Shown here in pieces: positions 35,736 through 43,965 of a stretch of DNA of 64,000 nucleotides (its first letter is position 1; every line of letters begins with the position of its first letter). The notes under the pieces are model-generated. The model ran no database searches, had not been told where the DNA came from, and saw nothing but the letters and a program-made list of their open reading frames with translations. The stretch spans positions 1-64,000 of the forward strand of contig JAKFFI010000014.1 of the NCBI GenBank assembly GCA_036677085.1, written 5' to 3'. Both the position numbers and the translations under genes were made by a program. This stretch comes from JAGPUQ01 sp036677085. GTDB lineage: Bacteria > Pseudomonadota > Gammaproteobacteria > Pseudomonadales > Porticoccaceae.

Positions 35736-36736
35736 GACCCATGCGGGCCGACCGTGCGGTCGTGCGTTTCGTAGGCCTCGACGATGCGCTGCACCAGCGG
35801 GTGGCGCACCACGTCCTTGGCGACGAAGTGCGTGAAGGATATCTCCTCGACGCCGGCGAGAACCTCGATCGCGTGGAGGAGTCCGGAACGGGTCCCGCGC
35901 GGCAGGTCGATCTGGGTGGTGTCGCCGGTGATCACCGCGGTGGCGCCAAAGCCGAGTCGGGTGAGGAACATCTTCATCTGCTCGCACGTGGTGTTCTGGC
36001 TTTCGTCGAGAATGATGAAGGCGTTGTTCAGCGTGCGGCCCCGCATGTAGGCGAGCGGCGCTACCTCGATGACCTGGCGTTCGATCAGTTTGCCGACGAT
36101 TTCCGCGCCCAGCATTTCGTAGAGGGCATCGTAGAGCGGCCGCAGGTAGGGATCGACCTTCTGGGCCAGATCGCCGGGCAGGAAGCCGAGCTTTTCGCCG
36201 GCCTCCACCGCTGGCCGCACCAGCACGATGCGCTCCACTTCCGAGCGCAGGTAAGCTTCCACCGCGCAGGCCACGGCGAGGTAGGTCTTGCCGGTGCCCG
36301 CCGGGCCGACGCCGAAGCTGATGTCGTGAGTCTGGATGGCGCGGACGTAATTCTGCTGGTTGACGCCGCGTGGATGGACACTGCCTTTCTTGGTGCGAAC
36401 GACGCTGAAACCAGTGACATTGTCGCCCACATCGGCGGTCTGTTTGTTCATGCGATGCTCCATGTCCGACTGCTGCAGGAATACATGAATCTTGGCGGGC
36501 GTCAGAACCCGGTCACGGGCCGTCTCCTGATAGAGCTGGCGTACCAATGCCAACGCCGCGCGGGCGCGGGTAGCGTCGCCGTAAAAGGCGAACACATTGC
36601 CGCGGTTGCGGATCTCGATATTGAGGCGCGCCTCGATCTGGTGGATGTTTTCGTCGAACTGGCCGCAGAGGCTCGCGAGACGGCGCGTGTCGTTGGGTTC
36701 CAGGGTGAGCGTCTGTACTGCCGCTAAGGTGTTCAA
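35732..36736 (-). CDS. ybeZ: PhoH-like ATPase YbeZ
   Basis: The 334-residue protein has an N-terminal KH-like region and a P-loop ATPase domain with Walker A GPAGTGKT (144-151) and Walker B IILDESQ (D244, E245). The partner of YbeY in E. coli and other bacteria, it is a predicted RNA helicase-like NTPase. It overlaps ybeY by four bases. The 133-base gap to miaB (36737-36869) has a weak hairpin at 36833-36853. Confidence 0.95.
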   Translation of the reverse strand: MNTLAAVQTLTLEPNDTRRLASLCGQFDENIHQIEARLNIEIRNRGNVFAFYGDATRARAALALVRQLYQETARDRVLTPAKIHVFLQQSDMEHRMNKQTADVGDNVTGFSVVRTKKGSVHPRGVNQQNYVRAIQTHDISFGVGPAGTGKTYLAVACAVEAYLRSEVERIVLVRPAVEAGEKLGFLPGDLAQKVDPYLRPLYDALYEMLGAEIVGKLIERQVIEVAPLAYMRGRTLNNAFIILDESQNTTCEQMKMFLTRLGFGATAVITGDTTQIDLPRGTRSGLLHAIEVLAGVEEISFTHFVAKDVVRHPLVQRIVEAYETHDRTVGPHGS

Positions 36737-36832
36737 ACGGTTTGCTGCGACGCCTGTCGGGGGTCTGGGCCAAGAATAGCGACTTTGCCGGGCGTGGGGA
36801 ATAGGGGCGCAACATCTATTCGCAATGGCCGA

Positions 36833-36853
36833 GCCGACGGGTACCCGGTCGGC
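36833..36853 (-). other. Hairpin between miaB and ybeZ
   Basis: GCCGACGGG at 36833-36841 can pair with CCC and GTCGGC at 44-46 and 48-53 of the same block, with one bulged G and a tight loop. There is no T run on the minus strand. It may attenuate read-through from miaB into ybeZ, but the evidence is only the fold. Confidence 0.3.
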
Positions 36854-36869
36854 GTCCGCACGGCAGGGC

Positions 36870-38216
36870 TCAGGATCCGGCCAGCTCGCCGCGCAGCGAG
36901 TTGGGCAATGCTTCCGTTATGCGTACCGGCACAAAGGTTCCGATCAGGTTGTGCTCGGCGGCGGCGACATTCACCACCCGGTTGTTCTCCGTGCGGCCCT
37001 GCAGCTCTCCGGGATCCTTGCGCGACAGACCGCTGATCAGCACCCGATGGGTCTGGCCCACCATGCCCTGGCTGATCGCCGCTGCCTGTTGGTTGATGCG
37101 GCGCTGGAGGGTCTGCAAGCGCTCCTTCTTGATTTCGTCCGGCGTATCGTCCGGCAGGCTGGCCGCCGGCGTACCCGGGCGGCGGCTGTAAACGAAGCTG
37201 AACGACTGGTCGAAAGCGATTTCTTCGATCAATTGCATGGTGCGGGCGAAATCATCCGCGGTTTCGCCGGGAAAGCCGACAATGAAATCCGATGAAATAC
37301 TGATCTCCGGCCGCAAGGTGCGCAGGCGGCGAATCTTCGATTTGTATTCCAGTACCGTGTGGCCACGTTTCATCGCGCTCAGGATGCGATCCGAGCCGCT
37401 CTGCACCGGCAGGTGCACATGGCTGACCAGCTCCGGCACTTGCGCGTAGACGTCGATCAGCGCCTGAGAAAACTCCACCGGATGAGATGTGGTGTAGCGA
37501 ATCCGGTCGATGCCCTCGATACGCGCCACCGCGACGATCAGTTCGGCGAGATCGCTGGTGCCGCCCGTCGGCAGGGCGCCGCGATAGGCGTTGACGTTCT
37601 GGCCCAGCAGGTTCACCTCGCGCACGCCCTGTTCGGCCAGTTGTGCAACCTCGGTGAGCACGTCCAGCACCGGCCGGCTGACTTCCTCGCCCCGCGTATA
37701 GGGCACCACGCAGAAGGTGCAGTATTTGGAGCAGCCTTCCATGACCGAGACATGGGCGCTCACGCCATCGGCGACCGGACGCGGCAGGTGATCGAATTTT
37801 TCAATTTCGGGAAAGCTGATGTCCACCACCACGGTCCCGTCGGATTGGCGGCGCTGCCGGATCATCTCCGGCAGTCGGTGCAGGGTCTGGGGTCCGAACA
37901 CCAGATCGACATGGGGCGCGCGGCGGGCAATGGCCTCCCCCTCCTGGCTCGCCACGCAGCCGCCGACGCCGATGATCAGGTCGGGGTTGCGTTCCTTCAG
38001 GTGCTTCCAGCGCCCCAGCTGGTGAAAGACCTTCTCCTGCGCCTTCTCGCGAATGGAGCAGGTATTGAGCAGCAGCACATCGGCTTCGGCCGGATCGTCG
38101 GTGGCAATCAGGCCGTGGCTGTCGCCGAGCAGATCGCGCATCCGCGCGGAGTCGTACTCGTTCATCTGGCAGCCCTGGGTGACGATGTGGAGTTTGCGCT
38201 CCCCGGTCTTGGTCAT
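36870..38216 (-). CDS. miaB: tRNA-2-methylthio-N6-dimethylallyladenosine synthase
   Basis: The 448-residue radical-SAM enzyme has the N-terminal cluster cysteines C16, C53 and C87, the radical-SAM triad C162, C166, C169 (CSKYCTFC) and a C-terminal TRAM domain (about 380-440). MiaB adds the methylthio group to i6A37 of tRNAs reading UNN codons. It heads the miaB-ybeZ-ybeY-corC-lnt string as in other gammaproteobacteria. Confidence 0.97.
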   Translation of the reverse strand: MTKTGERKLHIVTQGCQMNEYDSARMRDLLGDSHGLIATDDPAEADVLLLNTCSIREKAQEKVFHQLGRWKHLKERNPDLIIGVGGCVASQEGEAIARRAPHVDLVFGPQTLHRLPEMIRQRRQSDGTVVVDISFPEIEKFDHLPRPVADGVSAHVSVMEGCSKYCTFCVVPYTRGEEVSRPVLDVLTEVAQLAEQGVREVNLLGQNVNAYRGALPTGGTSDLAELIVAVARIEGIDRIRYTTSHPVEFSQALIDVYAQVPELVSHVHLPVQSGSDRILSAMKRGHTVLEYKSKIRRLRTLRPEISISSDFIVGFPGETADDFARTMQLIEEIAFDQSFSFVYSRRPGTPAASLPDDTPDEIKKERLQTLQRRINQQAAAISQGMVGQTHRVLISGLSRKDPGELQGRTENNRVVNVAAAEHNLIGTFVPVRITEALPNSLRGELAGS

Positions 38217-38248
38217 GGTGTGCAGGCGGCTTGCAGGCGAGGCGGCGA

Positions 38249-38254
38249 ATTATA
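38249..38254 (-). promoter_or_regulatory. Candidate -10 box for miaB
   Basis: The minus strand reads TATAAT, 33 bases before the miaB ATG. The -35 region has no good match. It lies in the 141-base divergent spacer between miaB and the DUF1820 gene. Confidence 0.45.
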
Positions 38255-38357
38255 GCGCATGGGGTGCGCCATCCGTGCCGGGAAAAGTGCCTTGAAAAGC
38301 CGGGGTGGGGGCCTCACTGTGGTATCCTGTTCCCGGTAACCGCCAGAGCCGCTCGGC

Positions 38358-38699
38358 ATGACCAACGACCCTATCTACAAGATCATCTTCGTCAATCAGG
38401 GCCAGGTGTACGAGGTTTACGCCCGTTATGTTTATCAGAGCGACCTCATGGGCTTCATCGAGATCGAGGAGTTCGTGTTCGGCGAAAAATCCCAGCTGAT
38501 CGTTGATCCGGCTGAAGAAAAGCTCAAGACCGAATTCTCCGAAGTCAAACGCAGCTTCATCCCCATGCACTCCATCGTGCGCATCGACGAAGTCGAGAAA
38601 GAAGGTGTGTGCAAGGTCAGCGATGCGCGCGGCAGCAATGTGATGGCGTTTCCCGGCCCGCCGGCCGTATCGAGCCGGACCACCAAAAGCGATTCCTGA
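38358..38699 (+). CDS. DUF1820 family protein
   Basis: The 113-residue protein begins MTNDPIYKIIFVNQGQVYEV and contains GFIEIEEFVFGEKSQLIVDP and SFIPMHSIVRIDEVEKEG, features of the DUF1820 family found in gammaproteobacteria next to miaB. It is a soluble beta-rich protein with no signal peptide and no known function. It is transcribed divergently from miaB. Confidence 0.82.
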   Translation: MTNDPIYKIIFVNQGQVYEVYARYVYQSDLMGFIEIEEFVFGEKSQLIVDPAEEKLKTEFSEVKRSFIPMHSIVRIDEVEKEGVCKVSDARGSNVMAFPGPPAVSSRTTKSDS

Positions 38700-38788
38700 C
38701 CCGCCGACCCCGATCGGTGTCGAGGCTGCTGTCGGGGCGGGGGCGGTAAGCGCAGAACGGATCGCCCGCTCCGGACCGGGAGGTGAGC

Positions 38789-39067
38789 ATGAAAGTCGGC
38801 GCGACAATCTTTGTTTTGGTCATGTTGTACCTCTTTTATCCCAGCTACGAGCTGCAAATACGCGCCTCGGCTGGCGACCACTGGACCACCTACGGCGGCA
38901 CCATCTGGTCGCACGACCAGTGCCGTCAACAGGGGCGAGCCGTGCGTGAGGCGCAATGGCGCTGCCTGCAGAACAACCCGTGGCACCTGTTGTTCCGGAC
39001 CTCCACGCGCTACGACCCCGAGATTCGCGATAGCCAGGATGCGTTGTCGGGCGACGCGGACGAATAG
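38789..39067 (+). CDS. Small single-pass membrane protein of unknown function
   Basis: The ATG at 38789 has GGGAGG five bases upstream, the best ribosome site in this region, and gives 92 residues. A hydrophobic segment (about 4-17) is followed by a soluble part with two cysteines (C45, C59) and several tryptophans. If the N-terminus is cytosolic, the tail would be periplasmic and C45-C59 could be a disulfide. I do not recognise the family. It lies 25 bases before the MOSC gene. Confidence 0.65.
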   Translation: MKVGATIFVLVMLYLFYPSYELQIRASAGDHWTTYGGTIWSHDQCRQQGRAVREAQWRCLQNNPWHLLFRTSTRYDPEIRDSQDALSGDADE

Positions 39068-39091
39068 TCGAATCTGGTGCCGCGCAGCGCC

Positions 39092-39571
39092 ATGTCAACC
39101 GCCTCCGGCCGGGTGATCGGCATTTATATCACCGCTGTTCGGGGCGAATTGCCCGTCGCCGTCGAGGCCGTGGCAGCACTGGCGGGCGCGGGCCTCTCGG
39201 GGGATCGCTACGCGGTGGGGGCCGGCACCTGGTCCGGCTGGCCGGGCACCGGGCGAGCGGTGACCCTGATCGCCGCCGAAGTGCTGGATTCCCTGCTCGC
39301 ACCCTACCGGCTCAGCGCGCCCGAGGCGCGCCGCAACCTGCTCACCCGCGGCGTCGATCTCAATGCCCTGGTGGGACGGGAGTTTTGCATCGGCGGCGCG
39401 CGGTTGCGGGGCCAGCGTCTGTGCGAGCCCTGCCGCCATCTTGAAGAACTCACCCGGCCCGGCGTCGCCGCTCGGCTGAGCGGGCGCGGCGGGCTGCGCG
39501 CGGATGTCCTTGAGAGCGGCTTGATCCGCCGTGGCGATGCGCTTGAAATTCTGCCGTTGCCCGCACCATGA
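39092..39571 (+). CDS. MOSC domain protein
   Basis: The 159-residue protein contains GDRYAVGAGTWSGWPG, EARRNLLTRGVDLNALVG and GQRLCEPCRHLEEL, the last with the cysteine expected to hold a molybdenum cofactor or sulfur. MOSC proteins are relatives of the Moco sulfurase C-domain and YiiM/YcbX, which reduce N-hydroxylated compounds. An upstream GTG at 39077 would add five residues. Substrate unknown. Confidence 0.8.
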   Translation: MSTASGRVIGIYITAVRGELPVAVEAVAALAGAGLSGDRYAVGAGTWSGWPGTGRAVTLIAAEVLDSLLAPYRLSAPEARRNLLTRGVDLNALVGREFCIGGARLRGQRLCEPCRHLEELTRPGVAARLSGRGGLRADVLESGLIRRGDALEILPLPAP

Positions 39572-39602
39572 TGCCGGTACCAAAGCGGGGAACGGCGCGA
39601 GC

Positions 39603-40034
39603 GTGAGCGAAGCACAAACCGGAATGATCGCCGGATCCTGTCTCTGTGGCCAGGTCGCGTTCCAGGTCTGGGGACCGTTCGCGCGCTTTGTGCTCTGCCA
39701 CTGTTCGCGCTGCCGCAAGGCGACCGCTGCGGCCCACGCGGCCAATCTGTTCACCGGCCCCGACCATATCCAATGGCTGCGTGGGCGCGACTTGATCAGG
39801 CGCTATCAGATTCCCGAGGCACGCAGTTTCTCCAAATGCTTCTGCACCCACTGCGGCTCGGCGCTGCCCTATGTCAGCCGCAACGGCGAGCACCTGATCG
39901 TCCCCGCGGGAGTGCTCGACGGGGATCCCGGGGTGGTGCCGGAGCGGCAGATTTTCTGGGACAGCCGGGCCTGCTGGTATGAGGCGGGGCTCGCCGCGCC
40001 GCGTTTCGCCGAGTATCCCCCTGCGGCAGGCTGA
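39603..40034 (+). CDS. GFA-family zinc protein (CENP-V/GFA fold)
   Basis: From the GTG at 39603 the protein has 143 residues; an ATG at 39624 is also possible. Zinc-binding cysteines are in GSCLCG (C13, C15), CHCSRC (C34, C37) and CTHCGS (C81, C84), the full GFA pattern. The family includes glutathione-dependent formaldehyde-activating enzyme, though most members are uncharacterised. It follows the MOSC gene by 31 bases and is convergent with a hydrolase gene. Confidence 0.83.
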   Translation: MSEAQTGMIAGSCLCGQVAFQVWGPFARFVLCHCSRCRKATAAAHAANLFTGPDHIQWLRGRDLIRRYQIPEARSFSKCFCTHCGSALPYVSRNGEHLIVPAGVLDGDPGVVPERQIFWDSRACWYEAGLAAPRFAEYPPAAG

Positions 40035-40104
40035 CCGGATATCCTGCGCGGGAGCCCGAACCCTGTATCGACTTCGCCGCGACACCCGCGGTCACAGGCT
40101 GCGC

Positions 40105-40968
40105 TCAGGGCCAGTGGGCCAGCATGTCGCGGAGGACGTCGATAAAGGCCAGCGGCTGGTCGAGAAACACATGGTGAGCCGCGCCCGGAATGGCGGTGAA
40201 AGGCGATCCCCGTGGCGCCACATACTGAAGATAGTCGATGACTTCCTGGGTGATGATGGCGCTCAGGGTGCCCGAGATCATCCCGAAGCCGGTGGCGAGA
40301 TTGAGCAGTGCATCGGTCTGGTCTTCAAAGCGGAAATTGTCGAGCAGCGCCGGATCGGCTTTCAGCGCCCAGCCGTCTTCCACCTCCCGCACCGAATGTC
40401 GGGCGATGTGGTCGATCAGAAACTGATTCGGGCAGCGCTGGGGCGGAATGACACGGAAAGCGGCGCTGGCACTCGCGGCGTCCGGATAGATCGCGTGGGG
40501 CAAAAACCCCGTGGTGCTGCGCGCGCGGCCCTCCCCGGGCAGCGGGATCAGTTTGGCATCCACGGAGATCATGGCCTTGAGCCGGTCCGGGAAACGCGCC
40601 GCCGTGCGCAGCGCGATGCCGCCGCCAAAACTGTGCCCCACCACGACCATCTGCGCGCCGATGCCGGCGGCCTCCGCCACCGCGATCACCTCGGCGGCGA
40701 AAGTATCCAGGTCATAGCGCTCCCGGTGGCCGCTGTCGCCCGCGCCGGAGCAGTCGAGCGCCACCACCCGGTAGTCCGCGGCAAACGCGGGAGCGATGAA
40801 ATCCCACCAGTGGCTGTGGGCGTTGAAACCGTGGATCAGCAGTAGCCCGGGGCGCCCGGGATTGCCCCAGCACCGGTAGGCGATGGAGCAGTCCTGTACT
40901 GTGACGCAGCCGGTCTCGCCCGGCTGGGCGATGGCATCGGTGAACCAGGAGGGAGGATGGTCGGTCAT
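40105..40968 (-). CDS. Alpha/beta-fold hydrolase
   Basis: The 287-residue protein has the oxyanion-region LLLIHGFNAHSHWW, the nucleophile elbow GHSFGG (S113) and a late histidine in GAAHHVFLDQP. The fold covers esterases, lipases and ring-cleavage hydrolases, so the reaction is open. No signal peptide is seen. It is followed on the same strand direction by nothing; upstream of it lies the MAPEG gene, which reads toward it with a 33-base gap. Confidence 0.82.
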   Translation of the reverse strand: MTDHPPSWFTDAIAQPGETGCVTVQDCSIAYRCWGNPGRPGLLLIHGFNAHSHWWDFIAPAFAADYRVVALDCSGAGDSGHRERYDLDTFAAEVIAVAEAAGIGAQMVVVGHSFGGGIALRTAARFPDRLKAMISVDAKLIPLPGEGRARSTTGFLPHAIYPDAASASAAFRVIPPQRCPNQFLIDHIARHSVREVEDGWALKADPALLDNFRFEDQTDALLNLATGFGMISGTLSAIITQEVIDYLQYVAPRGSPFTAIPGAAHHVFLDQPLAFIDVLRDMLAHWP

Positions 40969-41001
40969 GAGTTTTCCGCGACGCGTCGTGGTGGCGGGGG
41001 A

Positions 41002-41421
41002 TCAGAGCAGCAGCTGCCAGGCGTACCAACCCATCAGCACCACCTGGACGAAAAACAGGCTTCCGCGCACCAGTACCATCGGCAGATTTGCGGAGATCAT
41101 GTGTACCACCGATTGGGCGATGCGCGCATAGAGCACGCACATGGCGGTGCTCTCCATGATCCCGAGTTGCTGGGAAAACCCGGCCGCTGCCACCAGCGCG
41201 GCGAATACCGGCAGATTTTCCAGGCAATTGAGATGCGCGCGCGTCACGCGCTGGCCAAAGCCGGGCAGATCCTCGCCGGTGGCGGAAAACTTGTTCATGG
41301 GTATCTTGGCGCCGCCCATGGAGTTGAGTACCCGGTTGGTGGTCATGATCAGCATCAGGACCAGCGTCCAACCGGCGAAACCGACGAGAGCGTATAAAGC
41401 GGGGCTTGACGCAAGGTTCAT
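41002..41421 (-). CDS. MAPEG family membrane protein
   Basis: The start MNLASSPALYALVGFAGWTL has AGGGA about 8 bases upstream and gives 139 residues; a longer frame is antisense to the next gene. About four membrane segments and the motif RVTRAHLNCLENLPVF identify a MAPEG protein, a family of membrane glutathione transferases and related proteins. Bacterial members are mostly unstudied. It precedes the hydrolase gene on the minus strand and is divergent from the Lon N-domain gene. Confidence 0.85.
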   Translation of the reverse strand: MNLASSPALYALVGFAGWTLVLMLIMTTNRVLNSMGGAKIPMNKFSATGEDLPGFGQRVTRAHLNCLENLPVFAALVAAAGFSQQLGIMESTAMCVLYARIAQSVVHMISANLPMVLVRGSLFFVQVVLMGWYAWQLLL

Positions 41422-41483
41422 GGTATTTTCCCTTATGGTTGTTATTGGAACCCCGATGTTACGCGTGGGAAGGGGTGGGGTAA

Positions 41484-42107
41484 ATGTCCGATTTGACAAA
41501 TGAAATCGCGCCGGCCGGCGCGGCGGCATGGCAGGAGCTGCCGCTGTTTCCGCTCCAGCGCACGGTATTCCCCGGGGTGACCATCCCGATGCGGATTTTC
41601 GAGCAGCGCTATCTGCGCCTGGTGCGCGAATCCCTGGCGGCGGCAAAACCCTTTGCCGTGGTGCCGATTCTGTCGGGACGGGAAGTGGGCGCCACGCCGG
41701 TGATCGCCGAGCGCGGCACCCTGGTGACCATTGCCGACTGGTCGCAACTTCCCAACGGCCTGCTCGGCATCGAGATTCGCGGCGAGCAGCGCCTCCGGGT
41801 CGGCGCGACCCGTGTCGAAGCCGATGGCTTGATGGTGGGCGAAGTCCTGCTCGATGCGCGGGACCCGGCTGTCCCGCTGGCCGGGGACGACAGTGATCTG
41901 GTGGCGCTGCTGGGCGATCTGGCCCGGCACTTCGGGGTGGAAGCGCGCTACGTCAATGACAGCCTCGACGGCATCACCCTCGCCTGGCGCCTGGCGGATC
42001 TGCTGCCCGTCGCCCTGGAGCGCAAGATCGCTCTGCTGGCGATGGCCGATCCGCTGGTGCGACTCATTGAAGTGCGCAGCTGGGTGATCGAGCTATCCCA
42101 GCGCTGA
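41484..42107 (+). CDS. Lon substrate-binding (LAN) domain protein
   Basis: The 207-residue protein has a single Lon N-terminal domain, starting with ELPLFPLQRTVFPGVTIPM and FEQRYLRLVRE, and no ATPase or protease domain. Such stand-alone proteins (COG2802) are common in proteobacteria and have no settled role; a link to proteolysis is inferred only from the domain. GGGG precedes the ATG. It converges on the MaoC-like gene with a hairpin over both stops. Confidence 0.85.
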   Translation: MSDLTNEIAPAGAAAWQELPLFPLQRTVFPGVTIPMRIFEQRYLRLVRESLAAAKPFAVVPILSGREVGATPVIAERGTLVTIADWSQLPNGLLGIEIRGEQRLRVGATRVEADGLMVGEVLLDARDPAVPLAGDDSDLVALLGDLARHFGVEARYVNDSLDGITLAWRLADLLPVALERKIALLAMADPLVRLIEVRSWVIELSQR

Positions 42108-42119
42108 GCGGCTCGCGCT
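42100..42119. terminator. Hairpin across the convergent LAN-domain and MaoC stops
   Basis: AGCGC at 42100-42104 pairs with GCGCT at 42115-42119, and GAG at 42106-42108 with CTC at 42112-42114 past a bulged T, leaving the loop CGG. The TGA of one gene and the stop of the other lie in the arms. No T run is seen. Confidence 0.4.
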
Positions 42120-42570
42120 ATTCCCGGCCCTTGAGCATCCGCAGCGGATTGTAAGTGAGCACTTCCTCGCCGCCCTGATTGAGCACGCGATTGAAGGTGC
42201 GTACCAGGCCGCGATTGCCCTTGCTGGTCTGGCGAACTTCGGTGACTTCCACCTCGACATGGATGGTGTCGCCGGCAAAGCAGGGCCGTTTCATGTCCAG
42301 TTCCATATTGAGAAAGGCCAACCCGGTACCCTGCATGGTCGGGAGCAGCAGCCCCTCGGCGAAGCTGTAAACCAGGGCCCCGGGCGCGAAGGGGCGCTTG
42401 ATGACCGACTTTTCCCGCAGGAATTCGCGGTCGGTGAACACCACTTCGTGCAGCCCTACCAGATTGACGAAGCTGGCGATGTCGGCTTCCAGCACGGTGC
42501 GGCCCCAGGACTTGAAGCGGTCGCCCACGGTCAGATCCTGCCAGTAAAATCCGGCGCCCAGTTGTTTCAT
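42118..42570 (-). CDS. MaoC-like dehydratase
   Basis: The start MKQLGAGFYWQDLTVGDRFK gives 150 residues; the same frame extends 1.5 kb upstream but only as antisense to proA. The hotdog fold is indicated by GRTVLEADIASFVNLVG, the FAPGALVYSFAEGLLLP block and FAGDTIHVEVEVTEVRQTSKG. MaoC proteins hydrate enoyl-CoA or related acyl-CoA. An acyl-CoA ligase and a thioesterase elsewhere in the window could act on related compounds, but no link is shown. Confidence 0.83.
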   Translation of the reverse strand: MKQLGAGFYWQDLTVGDRFKSWGRTVLEADIASFVNLVGLHEVVFTDREFLREKSVIKRPFAPGALVYSFAEGLLLPTMQGTGLAFLNMELDMKRPCFAGDTIHVEVEVTEVRQTSKGNRGLVRTFNRVLNQGGEEVLTYNPLRMLKGRE

Positions 42571-42708
42571 GTGATTGATCTCGGGAAATGACGGTGGCGC
42601 GATGGTGCGGCAATCCCGCGCGCGCCGCAATTGCGGCCCGGGCCGGTGGCGCTCTGTATAATGAAAGCCGTAGCGCAAAACAGCCGGTGGCGGCCGGCGG
42701 AGCGAATG

Positions 42709-43965
42709 ATGGACATTGTTTCCTATATGCAGGACCTGGGGCGGCGTGCGCGGCGCGCGGCGCGCGAGTTGGCGAGTACCGGCACGGATCGGAAGAATGC
42801 CGCGCTGGCCGCGATTGCCGAAGCTCTGGATCGCGGCCGTGCCGAACTGGCGGCTGCCAATGCGAAAGACCTGGCAGCGGCGCGCGCGGCGGGACTCGAT
42901 GCCGCCCAGCTCGATCGCCTCACGCTCACGCCGGCGCGTATCGACGCCATGATCGAAGGGCTGCGCCAGGTCGCCGCCCTCGCCGATCCGGTGGGGGAGA
43001 TCACCGACCTCAAGTATCGGCCCAGCGGGATTCAGGTGGGCCGCATGCGGGTGCCGCTCGGCGTGATCGGCATCATCTATGAGTCCCGGCCCAATGTGAC
43101 GGTGGACGCCGCCAGCCTGTGCCTCAAGGCGGGCAATGCCTGCATTCTGCGCGGCGGCAGCGAAGCCATCCATTCCAACGGCGCCATCGCCGCCTGTATT
43201 CGGGACGGTCTGGCGGCGACCGGCTTGCCGGCGGCCGCAGTGCAGGTGGTGGAGACCACGGATCGCGCGGCGGTGGGTGAGCTCATCACCCTGGCCGAAT
43301 ATGTGGACGTCATCGTGCCCCGGGGCGGCAAGAGCCTGATCGAACGCATCAGCGCCGAGGCACGGGTGCCGGTGATCAAGCATCTCGACGGCGTCTGTCA
43401 TGTCTACATCGATGATCGCGCCGACCTGGACAAAGCGTTGGCGATAGCGGTCAACGCCAAGACCCATCGCTATGGTGTGTGCAACGCCATGGAGACCCTG
43501 CTGGTCGCGGAACCGGTGGCGGCGGCGATCCTGCCGCGCCTGGCGACCGCCTACCGCGAGCATGGCGTTGAACTGCGCGGCTGCGACCGCACTTGCGCGG
43601 TCATCTCCGAATGCCGGCCGGCGACGGAGGCCGACTGGTACGCGGAATATCTGGCGCCGGTACTGGCGGTACGGGTAGTGGCCGGCATCGACGCCGCCAT
43701 CGAGCATATCGCCACCTATGGGTCGCAGCACACGGATGCCATCGTCACCGAGGACTACAGTCGGGCGCGGCGCTTTATGCGAGAAGTCGATTCGAGTTCC
43801 GTAATGGTCAATGCATCCACCCGGTTTGCCGATGGCTTCGAATACGGATTGGGCGCCGAGATCGGCATTTCCACCGACAAGCTCCACGCCCGGGGTCCGG
43901 TCGGACTTGAGGGTCTCACCAGTCAGAAGTTCGTGGTGCTGGGCGACGGTCACGTGCGCGCTTGA
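42709..43965 (+). CDS. proA: Gamma-glutamyl phosphate reductase
   Basis: The second of two adjacent ATG codons gives MDIVSYMQDLGRRARRAARE with GGAG six bases upstream, and 418 residues (E. coli 417). The aldehyde-dehydrogenase-type fold has YESRPNVTVDAA, the catalytic C258 in HRYGVCNAME and the C-terminal GPVGLEGLTSQKFVVLGDGH. ProA makes glutamate semialdehyde for proline. The partner proB is not in the window. It overlaps or abuts nadD. Confidence 0.96.
   Translation: MDIVSYMQDLGRRARRAARELASTGTDRKNAALAAIAEALDRGRAELAAANAKDLAAARAAGLDAAQLDRLTLTPARIDAMIEGLRQVAALADPVGEITDLKYRPSGIQVGRMRVPLGVIGIIYESRPNVTVDAASLCLKAGNACILRGGSEAIHSNGAIAACIRDGLAATGLPAAAVQVVETTDRAAVGELITLAEYVDVIVPRGGKSLIERISAEARVPVIKHLDGVCHVYIDDRADLDKALAIAVNAKTHRYGVCNAMETLLVAEPVAAAILPRLATAYREHGVELRGCDRTCAVISECRPATEADWYAEYLAPVLAVRVVAGIDAAIEHIATYGSQHTDAIVTEDYSRARRFMREVDSSSVMVNASTRFADGFEYGLGAEIGISTDKLHARGPVGLEGLTSQKFVVLGDGHVRA

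Noticed and set aside
35736..35987. Longer ybeY start
   Set aside because: The extension is Arg/His-rich and antisense-like within phoH; the ATGA overlap at 35732-35735 is the natural start.
38292..38328. TTGAAA and TATCCT as a promoter for the DUF1820 gene
   Set aside because: The spacing is 25 bases, too long for sigma70.
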